A stretch of 64,000 bases of DNA from Chromobacterium piscinae (GCF_021129175.1 NZ_JAJOHV010000012.1:62001-126000); one strand, 5' to 3'; shown: positions 24,336 to 32,100, numbered from the stretch's first letter. Notes: generated from the letters alone by a model not told the origin. A program made the numbers and translations.

Positions 24336-24754
24336 GGCTGTGCCTCATCAGCAGTGGCTGCACCGCGCTCTTTCTCGAAGGCGCGCGCGGCGGCCTGATC
24401 AATGTTGTGCAGGAAAAAAGAGATAGTTGAGCCAATTGGAAATAAAATCATGTCGTCATTACGATGGAAGCGAGCGCCAAAGCCGCTCCCCTGACGCCAT
24501 AACCAGTCCAAAACCTCACGGGTCTTGCTGGAATCCACTAAGTCGTAGCTGAAATGGATGCTGAACGGGTTGTATGCTCCCCCCATGCAAAGGCGAGAGG
24601 CTGAGCACTTAGGCTCGCGAAGTTGGAAGCCTGCAGATGTCATGCTCTGCACCAGATCGTCTGCCTTCTGGGCGCAGCTCAGGATCAATTCCCTGTCTAT
24701 GCTGTTCAGCATCTCCTCGGCAAATTGCACTGTTGTTTGCATCACATCGGCCAT
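24332..24754 (-). CDS. hypothetical phage protein (140 aa)
   Basis: Begins MADVMQTTVQFAEEMLNSID; mixed fold with FSIHFSYDLVDSSKTREVL and ILFPIGSTISFFLHNID. Its start lies 13 bases inside the end of the rdgC-like gene, so it is co-translated with it. Family not recognised. Confidence 0.6.
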   Translation of the reverse strand: MADVMQTTVQFAEEMLNSIDRELILSCAQKADDLVQSMTSAGFQLREPKCSASRLCMGGAYNPFSIHFSYDLVDSSKTREVLDWLWRQGSGFGARFHRNDDMILFPIGSTISFFLHNIDQAAARAFEKERGAATADEAQP

Positions 24755-25695
24755 GGAATCTCCTCATCCGCCTTGGCAGGCCCGGGTATGGGTGCAGAAG
24801 CTTGGCTCTCTTCCAAGCCGCCCAGGACCTCAACCAGCGCCTCCACCAACTCGCCCAGCTCCTCGCTCATCAGGATGAAGGTGGCTTCGAACAGGCTTTC
24901 GCGGTCGTCGCTGGCCTGGCTGGCCTCGTCCTGCAGCACGTCCAGGAACTGAATGCGCTTCAGCTGCAGAGTGTCGGTCAGCTGGAAGCGGATTTTCTCG
25001 TTCCAGATCAGGCCCAGCTTGGCAACCTGCTTGCCGGTGGCGATGTGTTGGCGGATCTCGTCGCTGGTCAGGTCGATTCGCCGGACGCGTACTTCGGCGC
25101 CGTTTTCGCTGCCGTCTTTCAGCACCGCGTCCTCGTCCAGCTCAAAGCCGCCCGGCGCTACGCCAGCGGCCAGCCAGTCGGTCATCGCAGTGTGCGGTGC
25201 GATCTTGGTGCGCGGCAGAGCGGCCGGGAACGGCGGCAGTGCTTCGCGCAGCTTCGAGACCAGGGCCTCGGCACGCGGCGCGCTGCTGGTGTCGGCGATC
25301 AGCCAGCTGCCGGACATGAAAGCTGAAACGCAGCCGGACTTGGTGAAGGCGCGCGGCAGCAGGTCGTCGGTGATCTGCTCCTTCAGCGCCAGCTTTTCCT
25401 TGCGGCCGACCTTGCGCAGCTCCTTGTCCTCGATCTCCTGCACCTTCATTTCGACGAAGTCGCGGATCACCGAAGCCGGCAAAACCTTGTCTTCGCGGCG
25501 CATGGAAACCATCAGGCTGCCGCGGGCGGCGTAGACCGGCGCTTCTAGGTGTCCGGCGGGCGGAACCCAGCCTTCGCTAAACCAGTCCAGGCCGCCGCAG
25601 GGCTGGAATGGGCGCTTGGCCAGTGCCTCGCTCAGGCGAATGGCGTCCGGCGCATCGGTGAGCCGGAACAGAGTTGCGTTGTTGAACCAGACCAT
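24742..25695 (-). CDS. rdgC: recombination-associated protein RdgC
   Basis: 317 residues, close to the usual RdgC length. MVWFNNATLFRLTD start, CGGLDWFSEGWVPP, LPASVIRDFVEMKVQEIEDK, and the core LLPRAFTKSGCVSAFMSGSW are typical of RdgC, a ring-forming double-stranded-DNA-binding protein that restrains RecA. Phages carry it within recombination blocks. It sits at the upstream part of the coupled minus-strand operon, which suggests a role in phage recombination or in limiting the host SOS response. Confidence 0.93.
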   Translation of the reverse strand: MVWFNNATLFRLTDAPDAIRLSEALAKRPFQPCGGLDWFSEGWVPPAGHLEAPVYAARGSLMVSMRREDKVLPASVIRDFVEMKVQEIEDKELRKVGRKEKLALKEQITDDLLPRAFTKSGCVSAFMSGSWLIADTSSAPRAEALVSKLREALPPFPAALPRTKIAPHTAMTDWLAAGVAPGGFELDEDAVLKDGSENGAEVRVRRIDLTSDEIRQHIATGKQVAKLGLIWNEKIRFQLTDTLQLKRIQFLDVLQDEASQASDDRESLFEATFILMSEELGELVEALVEVLGGLEESQASAPIPGPAKADEEIPWPM

Positions 25696-25705
25696 TTCTT
25701 ACCTT

Positions 25706-26038
25706 TCATTCAGCCGCGACGACCTCGATCGCGAATGTGGATTTGTTCGGGTTGACCAGCAGCCAGCCGGCCGGAAAGTTTTCTGCAAGACTCAGGCCGC
25801 GCGCAGTGGCGACCTGCTGCAGAACGCCCTCCGCACCCGTATGCACTCGAACCGATACATACGGCGTCGCCGGCGGCCGGAACATCGCCTGGGCATCCAG
25901 ACCAGCGCCACGGGTGTCGGCGACCAGTCCCTCCACCAGTTCGAAATCGTCGCGCCGCGCCTCCAGCGACTTCAGGTTGTTGATCATTTCCTGGCTGGTG
26001 TGGCGCAGCGATGCGGAAAACAGAGATTTGCGAAACAT
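25706..26038 (-). CDS. hypothetical phage protein (110 aa)
   Basis: MFRKSLFSASLRHTSQEMIN, then YVSVRVHTGAEGVLQQVATA; ATG 26038 has GGAGG five bases upstream. Ends 10 bp before rdgC, so it is probably expressed with it. No family recognised. Confidence 0.6.
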   Translation of the reverse strand: MFRKSLFSASLRHTSQEMINNLKSLEARRDDFELVEGLVADTRGAGLDAQAMFRPPATPYVSVRVHTGAEGVLQQVATARGLSLAENFPAGWLLVNPNKSTFAIEVVAAE

Positions 26039-26040
26039 AG

Positions 26041-26118
26041 TTACCTCCAGATCCCGGCGATGGAGTAGAGAACCACCACGGCCAGGCAGACGAGACTGTT
26101 GGTGAGGACGCGCTTCAC
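26041..26118 (-). CDS. 25-residue membrane peptide
   Basis: GTG start overlapping the upstream stop (GTGA); TNSLVCLAVVVLYSIAGIW is a single hydrophobic helix. It fills the exact gap between two operon genes and carries the next gene's ribosome site in its tail. Too short for certainty. Confidence 0.4.
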   Translation of the reverse strand: MKRVLTNSLVCLAVVVLYSIAGIWR

Positions 26119-26252
26119 GCCGCGCGCCTGACGACGTGGACCGGCAAGCCGCCCTTGCCAAAGCGGACAAACTGCAGATACTTTCCTTGCTGCCGATACA
26201 TGGCGGCCAGCTCTTCGCTGATCCAGCCGATGATGTGTTCCGGGAGACGCAT
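26115..26252 (-). CDS. 45-residue hypothetical protein
   Basis: MRLPEHIIGWISEELAAMYR and a basic end VHVVRRAA. GGAGG lies four bases before the ATG. First gene after the terminator at 26264. Function unknown. Confidence 0.5.
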   Translation of the reverse strand: MRLPEHIIGWISEELAAMYRQQGKYLQFVRFGKGGLPVHVVRRAA

Positions 26253-26263
26253 AGAACCTCCAG

Positions 26264-26292
26264 GCAAAAAGAAGCCCGGCACATGGCCGGGC
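26264..26292 (-). terminator. Rho-independent terminator
   Basis: GCCCGGC-CATGT-GCCGGGC then TTCTTTTTG on the minus strand, upstream of the 45-residue gene. Confidence 0.65.
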
Positions 26293-26324
26293 GCAAGGGG
26301 TTGATGTCTACCTCGATGCAGTCG

Positions 26325-26362
26325 CATCCTGCAGCAGCCTGAATCCAAGCTGCTCGGGGATG
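26325..26362. repeat. hairpin repeat copy 1
   Basis: CATCC-TG-CAGCAGC, a 9-10 base loop, then GCTGCT-CG-GGATG. Lies just after the stop of the minus-strand gene at 26367. Nearly the same outer stem and sequence recur at 27082-27116 in the same orientation. Confidence 0.6.
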
Positions 26363-26366
26363 CGGC

Positions 26367-26630
26367 CTACTCCACCGGTCTCGCAAAGATGGAGCGAGGT
26401 GAAACGGTCTGGCTGTGGTTGTAAGTCGGCTCGATATGGCCATGGGCTCCCATGCGGCTCTTGATAACCACTTCGTAGCCCATGCTCCGCTCTCCCTGAT
26501 AGATGACCAGATCAAACTCGGCGCTTGCTGAAAGGATGTCCTGCTTGAGGTCGTAAAGAGATGGCAGCCTGCCGCCCGGATCGGCTAGCATGTCTTCGTC
26601 ATCAACGAACAGCACTCGACCTTGAATCAT
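26367..26630 (-). CDS. hypothetical protein (87 aa)
   Basis: MIQGRVLFVDDEDMLADPGG then FDLVIYQGERSMGYEVVIKS; the first strand superficially resembles a receiver domain but the protein is far too short for one. GAGG precedes the start. Its ATG overlaps, on the opposite strand, the ATG of the 85-residue gene by two bases. Confidence 0.55.
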   Translation of the reverse strand: MIQGRVLFVDDEDMLADPGGRLPSLYDLKQDILSASAEFDLVIYQGERSMGYEVVIKSRMGAHGHIEPTYNHSQTVSPRSIFARPVE

Positions 26631-26886
26631 GGAAAACCTCACAGAGTTATGGTCTGTAACTTGGATACCAGGGTATGGAAGCTTGAGCCTGGAAACCGTG
26701 GGAGACCTGATTGAGAAGAACAACGCCTCTTTCCGCAAAAGAGACCCGCTGCGCCTGGGGGCTGCCGGAGGCGTTACGATCTTCATTGGCGAGAAGAAGG
26801 AAGCGCAGCTGATAGCCAACAAGCTGCAAGAAATCCTGCATGCAGATGCTGCCAAACGAATTGCAGAGGAGGAAAACCGTGGATAG
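26629..26886 (+). CDS. hypothetical protein (85 aa)
   Basis: MENLTELWSVTWIPGYGSLS, then GGVTIFIGEKKEAQLIANKL: a compact alpha/beta protein with a charged helical end. No ribosome site is visible before the ATG, so the true start may be slightly downstream. It is coupled to the 61-residue gene by overlap. The pair runs opposite to the surrounding operon. Confidence 0.55.
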   Translation: MENLTELWSVTWIPGYGSLSLETVGDLIEKNNASFRKRDPLRLGAAGGVTIFIGEKKEAQLIANKLQEILHADAAKRIAEEENRG

Positions 26887-27064
26887 ACCTGAAGCATTGA
26901 GACTGGCAGCCACGCTGCATGCCGGCCGGCTGGCCTCCATGGAGGGGGAAGGCTACGTTACTGATGAAGCGATAGTCGAAGCCTTGTTCAGCCTGGCGGA
27001 AAAGATTCAAGTCGAAGCCAATGGCCGCAAACCGCTTACTAGGCCGAATCCAATCAGTCGGTAG
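26879..27064 (+). CDS. hypothetical protein (61 aa)
   Basis: GTG start 26879 with GAGGAGG seven bases upstream and overlapping the stop of the preceding gene. DRPEALRLAATLHAGRLASM and TDEAIVEALFSLAEKIQVEA give a helical protein. Function unknown. Confidence 0.55.
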   Translation: MDRPEALRLAATLHAGRLASMEGEGYVTDEAIVEALFSLAEKIQVEANGRKPLTRPNPISR

Positions 27065-27081
27065 CTGATCGCTTCCAATGA

Positions 27082-27116
27082 CATCCTGCAGCAGCCTAGG
27101 GAGGCTGCTCGGGGAT
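27082..27116. repeat. hairpin repeat copy 2
   Basis: ATCC-TGC-AGCAGCCT-AGGG-AGGCTGCT-CG-GGGAT, sharing outer stem and sequence with 26325-26362 but with an 8-bp perfect inner stem. Lies 18 bp after the stop of the plus-strand pair, so the two copies bracket the divergent genes. Confidence 0.6.
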
Positions 27117-27132
27117 ATCATCGCCTTCGTGA

Positions 27133-27309
27133 TCAAACAGCCTGCAGCTGACTTTCGCGGACGAAGGTGGGCTTTTCCTTGCCCTCCTCCTTCACGCCGT
27201 AGAACGAGCCTTTACCAGCCGGCTTGATCTCCACCAGCACGCCTTCGCCGCTGCGCGGCTTGCCGCGGCCACCGCTGGTGGTGAACTTCACCTTGGTACC
27301 GATTTCCAT
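27133..27309 (-). CDS. small SH3-like protein (58 aa)
   Basis: MEIGTKVKFTTSGGRGKPRS then GEGVLVEIKPAGKGSFYGVK: short strands and glycine turns as in small beta-barrel nucleic-acid-binding modules. GGGAAGG precedes ATG 27309. Role unknown. Confidence 0.6.
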   Translation of the reverse strand: MEIGTKVKFTTSGGRGKPRSGEGVLVEIKPAGKGSFYGVKEEGKEKPTFVRESQLQAV

Positions 27310-27427
27310 GTGCCTTCCCTCTTGAATTGGGTGGGCCGCCAGAGGCGGCCCGGTTGAATCAGCGATTGGGTCAGGCCCGCCGCATTGCCTGTTTGCTACA
27401 GAAAACCCGCGCAGTTCTAGCAGGAAA

Positions 27428-28150
27428 TCAATCGTCGTAGCCGTCCGGGTCTCGGTACTGGAATTCACCGTCAAAGTCGGTGCGGTCGAAGACAACCTTC
27501 ACCTGCTGGCTGTACAGCTGCAGCAGCAAGCGGGAAATGCCAAACATGCGGCCTGCAATCAGACCCTCGGTGATCTTCACGTCATCAACGCGAATGGTGG
27601 TGACGTGGCCATCGCCGTCAAAACTCAGCTGGTACTTGCAGGAATGGCGCGATTTGTTTCCCTCAGGGTCAATGCTCACGCTCATATAGCCGCGCAGGCC
27701 GCTGCTGTCTGGGTAACTCTGGTTGATGATGAAGGTCGGGTAATTGCTTTTCTCGGCGTAGCTCTCCGACTGGTCATTGAAGTCGTCGAACACCATCCTC
27801 AGCAGCTCGCCGATCTTCATTTCAGCCGGCAACGGCTTGGTGATCTCCTCCAGCATGGGATTGATTGCCTTTGCAGCTTGATCTGCCATCATCGCGTTCA
27901 GCTTGGCGACAACCGCCTTGGACACGAAGTCACCGAAATAGCCCATGTCGGCGTAGGTTTTCGGCATGTGGTCGGTGATGTGCTGCTCCAGCCCTTTACG
28001 GAAGTCGCTGTTGTAGCGAAACTGGCCCTCGATGGCCTGCTGCACGGCCTCGCCCACGTTCTTTTCGATGATGGGCTGCAGCACTTCCGGCGCCAGCTTG
28101 GTGATAATAGCCTCGGCCACCATCTTTTCGATGTCTATGTTCAGTTGCAA
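27428..28150 (-). CDS. hypothetical phage protein (240 aa)
   Basis: Helical N-terminal half (IEKMVAEAIITKLAPEVLQP) and a beta-rich half (SVSIDPEGNKSRHSCKYQLS) ending in an acidic tail DPDGYDD. First gene of the accessory minus-strand run next to the immunity region, so likely early. No family recognised. Confidence 0.65.
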   Translation of the reverse strand: MQLNIDIEKMVAEAIITKLAPEVLQPIIEKNVGEAVQQAIEGQFRYNSDFRKGLEQHITDHMPKTYADMGYFGDFVSKAVVAKLNAMMADQAAKAINPMLEEITKPLPAEMKIGELLRMVFDDFNDQSESYAEKSNYPTFIINQSYPDSSGLRGYMSVSIDPEGNKSRHSCKYQLSFDGDGHVTTIRVDDVKITEGLIAGRMFGISRLLLQLYSQQVKVVFDRTDFDGEFQYRDPDGYDD

Positions 28151-28292
28151 ATCTGTCTCCTTTGTCTCCTGTGCAAAAAGAAACCGCCAAGCCAGGTGAC
28201 TGAGCGGCAGTATTGGTGCTGGCCTTTAACGTCGCCAGCGCGGACGCCGTGATAGAATCGACTTGCATACGTCATCAACCACGGAGATAGAA

Positions 28293-28433
28293 ATGAGCCA
28301 AGACCCTAACAGGACAAAAGGCCACGTGCCTCGTTCACCAGCCCCTAGCCCAGTTAATCCGCCGGTGACACCGAGCACGCGTCGAATACATGACCACGCT
28401 CCACGAGTTCCGGCACCACCGCCAAAGAAATGA
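28293..28433 (+). CDS. Pro-rich small protein (46 aa)
   Basis: MSQDPNRTKGHVPRSPAPSP, basic and proline-rich throughout. GGAG precedes the ATG, and the stop lies 8 bp before the next gene, which uses GAGG from this tail. Probably co-expressed with the membrane protein that follows. Confidence 0.5.
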   Translation: MSQDPNRTKGHVPRSPAPSPVNPPVTPSTRRIHDHAPRVPAPPPKK

Positions 28434-28441
28434 GGTAATTA

Positions 28442-28957
28442 ATGGACAGCCATCAGCTCACCTTTAACCTGACCTACTCCATATTGATGGAAGAAATGCA
28501 CCAGACCTTGATGGGGCGGGTAGATCGGTTTTGCACATTTGCTCAACTAATCCTTGGATGCACGGTAGTAGTTTCTGTGGTGCCATCCTGGTTAACTGGC
28601 GGGCTGATGGCTATCCTGGCGGGGTTTCAATTGGTGTATCAACCCTCCGCCCGGGCCATGGAGGCCAAGATCCAGAAAGAACGCTATTACGAGATCAGAC
28701 GAAAAAGCGCTGTCCTTGGTGCTGAGCAGTTATTTGACGCCCTTGAAGCCGCATCGCCGCATGACTCAGCCATCCCCGGCTCACTGACACACCCGGCTTG
28801 GTTGGCGGCCTCCCTGCAATTGGACTTGGACATTCCGATTGAAAAACGAAAAATGTCAAAATTAGAGAAGGCGTTTTCATTTATTGCGGGCAACTACCCA
28901 GACCTGACACCAACCAATAAGCCCGCCGAACAAAGCGCCAACTTGATTGACTCCTAA
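28442..28957 (+). CDS. two-helix membrane protein (171 aa)
   Basis: Two hydrophobic segments near residues 31-63 (LILGCTVVVSVVPSWLTGG, then LMAILAGFQLVYQ), followed by a charged helical cytoplasmic region. The hairpin-plus-soluble-tail shape recalls SLATT-type sensors in defence and exclusion modules, but I cannot confirm a family. A strong hairpin follows the stop. It lies at the edge of the immunity region. Confidence 0.6.
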   Translation: MDSHQLTFNLTYSILMEEMHQTLMGRVDRFCTFAQLILGCTVVVSVVPSWLTGGLMAILAGFQLVYQPSARAMEAKIQKERYYEIRRKSAVLGAEQLFDALEAASPHDSAIPGSLTHPAWLAASLQLDLDIPIEKRKMSKLEKAFSFIAGNYPDLTPTNKPAEQSANLIDS

Positions 28958-28988
28958 CACCCAAGCCCCTATCACGGAGCTTGGGTGT
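28957..28988 (+). terminator. terminator-like hairpin
   Basis: ACACCCAAGC-12 bases-GCTTGGGTGT, a perfect 10-bp stem starting at the stop codon of the membrane protein. No T-run follows, so it may need Rho or only stabilise the mRNA end. Confidence 0.45.
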
Positions 28989-29381
28989 GCCGCCTCGTGA
29001 GAAGCGGCTATTTGCTACTGTCTCCGGCTCCAATCCCTTCATCTGCATCTTGCGGCCTTGCCGCTTCCCGCTCGCCCTGCAGGTTTCTATCCCCGCCTAG
29101 CACCGCTGGTTGCATCCGTTCATGTGCCGGCTCTGGCCGCCCTCTTCGTCCTGGTTGCTGCCAGGATGTCCCGGTGGGCGGTGTGCCGTTAGTACTTTGG
29201 GTTGTTAAAGATCAGAGCAGAAGTTTCGCTGCTTGCGAAACAAACTTTAGCAACGTGCAAAACTTTGTGCAAATCATTTGTTAAACTTTCTGCGAAAGAT
29301 TGTGCAAAACTGCAACACGGTGCGAATCGACCTCTGCATGACAAAGGCGTAGGATGGAAACATCAGCTGGAGGATTGATTG
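28989..29381. other. intergenic region with repressor-type operators
   Basis: About 390 bp. The right half is packed with GCAAA/TTTGC half-sites (promoter-operator copy at 29244-29272, GTTTCGC-AAGCA-GCGAAAC dyad on the minus strand, further TGTGCAAA and TGCGAAA sites up to 29330). The left half on the minus strand is open over about 60 codons without a start before an internal ATG, possibly the remnant of a gene once driven leftward. Confidence 0.5.
29244..29272 (-). promoter_or_regulatory. promoter-operator module, copy B
   Basis: On the minus strand TTGCAC, 17 bp, TAAAGT. The spacer AAAGTTTTGCACGTTGC differs by one base from the spacer of the cro-like promoter at 32861-32889 (AAAGTTTTGCATGTTGC). 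Confidence 0.6.
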
Positions 29382-29723
29382 ATGACACGCTATAGCAAGC
29401 GCGTAGGAGACGGCGTAACCGCCCACTACAACTCCGCCGAGGAGCTGCAGAAGGCCAATGATAATGAGTTCGAATCGAAGGTCCGCGGGATCGGTCTGCT
29501 GGTGGGCCTGGTCGGCGGTGGTTGGCTGACCTGGTCGGCGATCATGTCGCACGGCGGTGCCGAGTGGCCGAAGTTCCTGCGGCTGCTCATCACCTTGATC
29601 GGGGCTGCTTTGAGCGGCGGCGCGCTCTACGCCCTGAGCATGTACATCGTGTTCGCGATGGTCGCCGGTATGGTCGGCTGGGTGATCTGGGGAGGGGTAA
29701 AGTGGCTGTGGAGTGCGGTCTAG
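29382..29723 (+). CDS. small membrane protein (113 aa)
   Basis: MTRYSKRVGDGVTAHYNSAE, then hydrophobic segments GIGLLVGLVGGGWLTWSAI, LLITLIGAALSGGALYAL and MYIVFAMVAGMVGWVIWGG, giving three membrane helices. GGAGGA lies eight bases before the ATG. It follows the operator cluster and is probably repressor-controlled. Function unknown. Confidence 0.65.
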   Translation: MTRYSKRVGDGVTAHYNSAEELQKANDNEFESKVRGIGLLVGLVGGGWLTWSAIMSHGGAEWPKFLRLLITLIGAALSGGALYALSMYIVFAMVAGMVGWVIWGGVKWLWSAV

Positions 29724-30107
29724 GTGGTGACGGCGGTCACGTTGGCCGACAATGGACGTTCACGTAGTGTGTAGGGTAGGAATGAACTCGGAGCTTGTCG
29801 AGGAGTCGTACAGTTGCAGGTTGCGGAAACATGCTTTCAACACCATACGCTTGGATGCTGAAAGTGGAAGTGTGGCGTTTACGTTCGTATACATTGATCA
29901 AATTTGCACAATTTTTCGCAGCGTTGCTATAGTGCGAAACAGTACGCCTCTAGAGGCGGACACCGAGGATGTTGCAGATCATGGTGTTGTTAGGCCAACT
30001 ACCGGCTAGCGATGCCTTTGTTCTTTACACAACCCAAGTACTCTGCAGATCAAGGGCACCTTGATGAATTCAGCAGACACTTGGGTTTTGCGTTTATGGA
30101 GGCTTCT
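29724..30107. other. intergenic leader with promoter
   Basis: About 380 bp without a supported gene; an 85-residue open frame has no ribosome site. Carries the promoter-operator module at 29904-29933 and a leader of about 170 bases before the next gene. Confidence 0.5.
29904..29933 (+). promoter_or_regulatory. promoter-operator module, copy C
   Basis: TTGCAC, 18 bp, TATAGT, a near-consensus sigma70 promoter. The whole stretch aligns with copy B (TTTGCACAA...CGTTGCTA.AGT) and with the cro-like promoter. It points toward the 60- and 261-residue genes. Confidence 0.65.
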
Positions 30108-30290
30108 ATGAATTGGTTTAAAAATAAAGATAGCGAAGTGGAACGCCTTGCTAAACTGTTAGATGAAAATAGCGAGCGTGTAACCATCAAGAAAAATGGC
30201 TACCTTCGTCTGAATCTTTCCAATTCTGAAGTAAAGAAGCAGATCGAAGAAACTGCCAAGCTAGTAGGCAAAATTAAAGTGCCAGGATAA
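30108..30290 (+). CDS. hypothetical protein (60 aa)
   Basis: MNWFKNKDSEVERLAKLLDE, a charged helical protein with RVTIKKNGYLRLNLSNSEV. ATG 30108 has GGAGG five bases upstream; the longer open frame has none. It ends 1 bp before the membrane protein and is surely co-expressed with it. Confidence 0.65.
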   Translation: MNWFKNKDSEVERLAKLLDENSERVTIKKNGYLRLNLSNSEVKKQIEETAKLVGKIKVPG

Positions 30291-30291
30291 A

Positions 30292-31077
30292 ATGCCAGCC
30301 ATATTAATACTTATAGTATTAGTTAGCGGTTTTACATTTACAACAAGATACCCCCTCGCACGTTACAAGCAATCCCGCTCTTCTGGGTGGGATTCTTATT
30401 TTCACGTAACGGCTTGGGGGGTTTTTATTTCTTTAATTTCCGCCATTATATTACTAGGCCTGACTCACATAGCAACAATTCAAAAGCTTGAAGCACTATT
30501 CCCAAGCCATGCCTCGTATGCCTTTGCCAAAGACGTCATTACGCCAAAATACTGTTATGCTGTAGCATGGTCGGTAATCTGCCTCATAGTTTCTTATGCA
30601 CTTGGCACCTCACTAGAATTCATTTGGAAAAATGAAGCAATCGCGCTTGTCGCAGCGGAAGATGATTTCGAGAAGTTACTATTTGAATCAATGGCAAGAC
30701 AGCAATTGATTCAGGTCACGTTAAAAAGCGGCAAAGCATATATCGGGCTCATATCCGAACAGGATGGATCAAAGGACTTTAAGAAGCGAGCATACATTTC
30801 AATGCTTCCATATTTGAGCGGATATCGAGACGACAAACTTATTCTGCAGCTAACCAATAACTACCACAAGCATTATAAAAATATATCAGATGACAATTCA
30901 GACTTAATTGGTTATCGAGTTGTATTGCCTATTTCCGAAATAAATACTGCCGCTTTCTTTGATGTCAACGCTTTCCTCGCCATCCAAACAGAGCAATGGC
31001 ATAACCACGAAAATAATAAGCAAAATACAATCGACGCCCAGAATGTAGAGGCTGTCGAAGGTCCGCCAGCCTCTTGA
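30292..31077 (+). CDS. membrane protein with cytoplasmic beta domain (261 aa)
   Basis: Three hydrophobic helices: ILILIVLVSGFTFTT at the very N-terminus, AWGVFISLISAIILLGLTH, and YCYAVAWSVICLIVSYALG. A soluble domain follows with QLIQVTLKSGKAYIGLISEQ, which reads like the first strands of an Sm-like or DUF6338-like barrel. The composition is AT-richer than its neighbours, as in an acquired gene. It lies downstream of repressor-type promoter copy C and ends before a strong terminator, so it forms a discrete two-gene unit. A superinfection-exclusion or membrane-defence role is possible but unproven. Confidence 0.7.
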   Translation: MPAILILIVLVSGFTFTTRYPLARYKQSRSSGWDSYFHVTAWGVFISLISAIILLGLTHIATIQKLEALFPSHASYAFAKDVITPKYCYAVAWSVICLIVSYALGTSLEFIWKNEAIALVAAEDDFEKLLFESMARQQLIQVTLKSGKAYIGLISEQDGSKDFKKRAYISMLPYLSGYRDDKLILQLTNNYHKHYKNISDDNSDLIGYRVVLPISEINTAAFFDVNAFLAIQTEQWHNHENNKQNTIDAQNVEAVEGPPAS

Positions 31078-31225
31078 TAATAAATCGTATTTGTGGTGTT
31101 AAGTTAACTCCTAAGCCACCAAGTTATATCGTCGCCTTGACCGCACCCGCAACCGCCGGCAGACTCATCCCAAGCACCAGGCTGAGCCCACCCGTTCAGA
31201 TAAAAACACCTGGTGCCCGCAGACC

Positions 31226-31248
31226 AGCCCGCACAAGCGGGCTTTTTT
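31226..31248 (+). terminator. Rho-independent terminator
   Basis: AGCCCGC-ACAA-GCGGGCT followed by T6, about 150 bp after the membrane protein gene. Confidence 0.85.
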
Positions 31249-31319
31249 GCGCTCAAAAATGCCGTGTTCACGTCATACAATAACGCAGACACGCCCTATC
31301 TTTCATCGAAAATGTATCG

Positions 31320-31664
31320 ATGAACGGACGTGGCGAACGAATCAAGGCCGAGCGGAAAAGGCTCAATTGGCGGCAAGAAGATCTGGCCCGCCGCGCGAAG
31401 GTAAGCCGGGGAATCATTGGTGACCTGGAGCGTGGTCGGAACCATGGGACCACAAAGATCCTGGATGTCGCAAAGGCATTGAAGGTGAACCCCATCTGGC
31501 TCGAGACTGGCAAAGGCCCTCGTGAGCCCGTCCCCGAATCCAACGTCCCCTATCTCACGGCCAACTCTTTGGAAGACCTGGCAGAGGTTCTGCTCGCCCG
31601 CGGCGCGGAGGAGATCGGCCAGTTGATGGCCCTGATCGTGAAGAAGCAGGCTGAGCGAAGATAA
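31320..31664 (+). CDS. XRE-family HTH regulator (114 aa)
   Basis: RIKAERKRLNWRQEDLARRA followed by KVSRGIIGDLERGRNHGTTK is a Cro/C1-type helix-turn-helix at residues 7-60, with LKVNPIWLETGKG typical of phage C-repressors. The C-terminal helix (LAEVLLARGAEEIGQLMALI) probably dimerises. No protease-sensitive LexA-like half is present. It is the first of four HTH genes in 1.8 kb; it likely regulates phage or accessory promoters nearby. Confidence 0.85.
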   Translation: MNGRGERIKAERKRLNWRQEDLARRAKVSRGIIGDLERGRNHGTTKILDVAKALKVNPIWLETGKGPREPVPESNVPYLTANSLEDLAEVLLARGAEEIGQLMALIVKKQAERR

Positions 31665-31713
31665 GGAAGTCAACTAGCCTTCAGGGCAATGTTGTGCGCA
31701 AACCACGCGGAAT

Positions 31714-31727
31714 TTGCTACAAAAGTG
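31714..31727 (+). promoter_or_regulatory. operator-like site upstream of the second HTH gene
   Basis: TTGCTACAAAAGTG, repeated exactly at 32084-32097. It lies 50 bp before the HTH gene start, so autoregulation is likely. Confidence 0.5.
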
Positions 31728-31776
31728 AGCGGTCCGGCTGCTATCGTTAAGGTTACGTAATAATGCGTAGCACGCC

Positions 31777-32100
31777 GTGCCATCAGAGACATTCCACAGT
31801 AGATTGCGGTCCGCCATCGAGGACCGCGGAACCACCATAACAGCCGTCGCCGCACACCTTGGAGTCAGCCGGCACACAGTAACTCGCTGGTGTAAATCCC
31901 AAATGCCAGATGATGATCAAATAAAAAGACTGGCGGCATACCTCGGCATCAGCCCTCACGCCCTGTTCAGCGGAACCGAGATATCCCCCGAGCACATGGC
32001 CGCTTGTCATAGGCTGTTCGCCCTTGCCACTGGCCTATCTACCAGGGACGTCGAGGCCATGATCCACCTGGCTGAGTCGATTCTTGCTACAAAAGTGTAG
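31777..32100 (+). CDS. XRE-family HTH regulator (107 aa)
   Basis: GTTITAVAAHLGVSRHTVTR then IKRLAAYLGISPHALFSGT: a helix-turn-helix of the Cro/C1 class followed by a short helical C-terminus. GTG start; no ribosome site is strong. Its last codons overlap the second copy of the TTGCTACAAAAGTG motif. Probably a DNA-binding partner or antagonist of the neighbouring regulators. Confidence 0.75.
   Translation: MPSETFHSRLRSAIEDRGTTITAVAAHLGVSRHTVTRWCKSQMPDDDQIKRLAAYLGISPHALFSGTEISPEHMAACHRLFALATGLSTRDVEAMIHLAESILATKV

Noticed and set aside
22019-24400. Long plus-strand frames (up to 246 residues) opposite the accessory operon
   Set aside because: GC-rich shadow frames; the minus strand holds coupled genes with ribosome sites.
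29752-30009. 85-residue frame over promoter copy C
   Set aside because: It crosses a near-consensus promoter and has no ribosome site.
31320-32100. The tandem HTH genes considered as a toxin-antitoxin pair
   Set aside because: Neither protein has a toxin fold; both are DNA-binding regulators with operator-like sites nearby.
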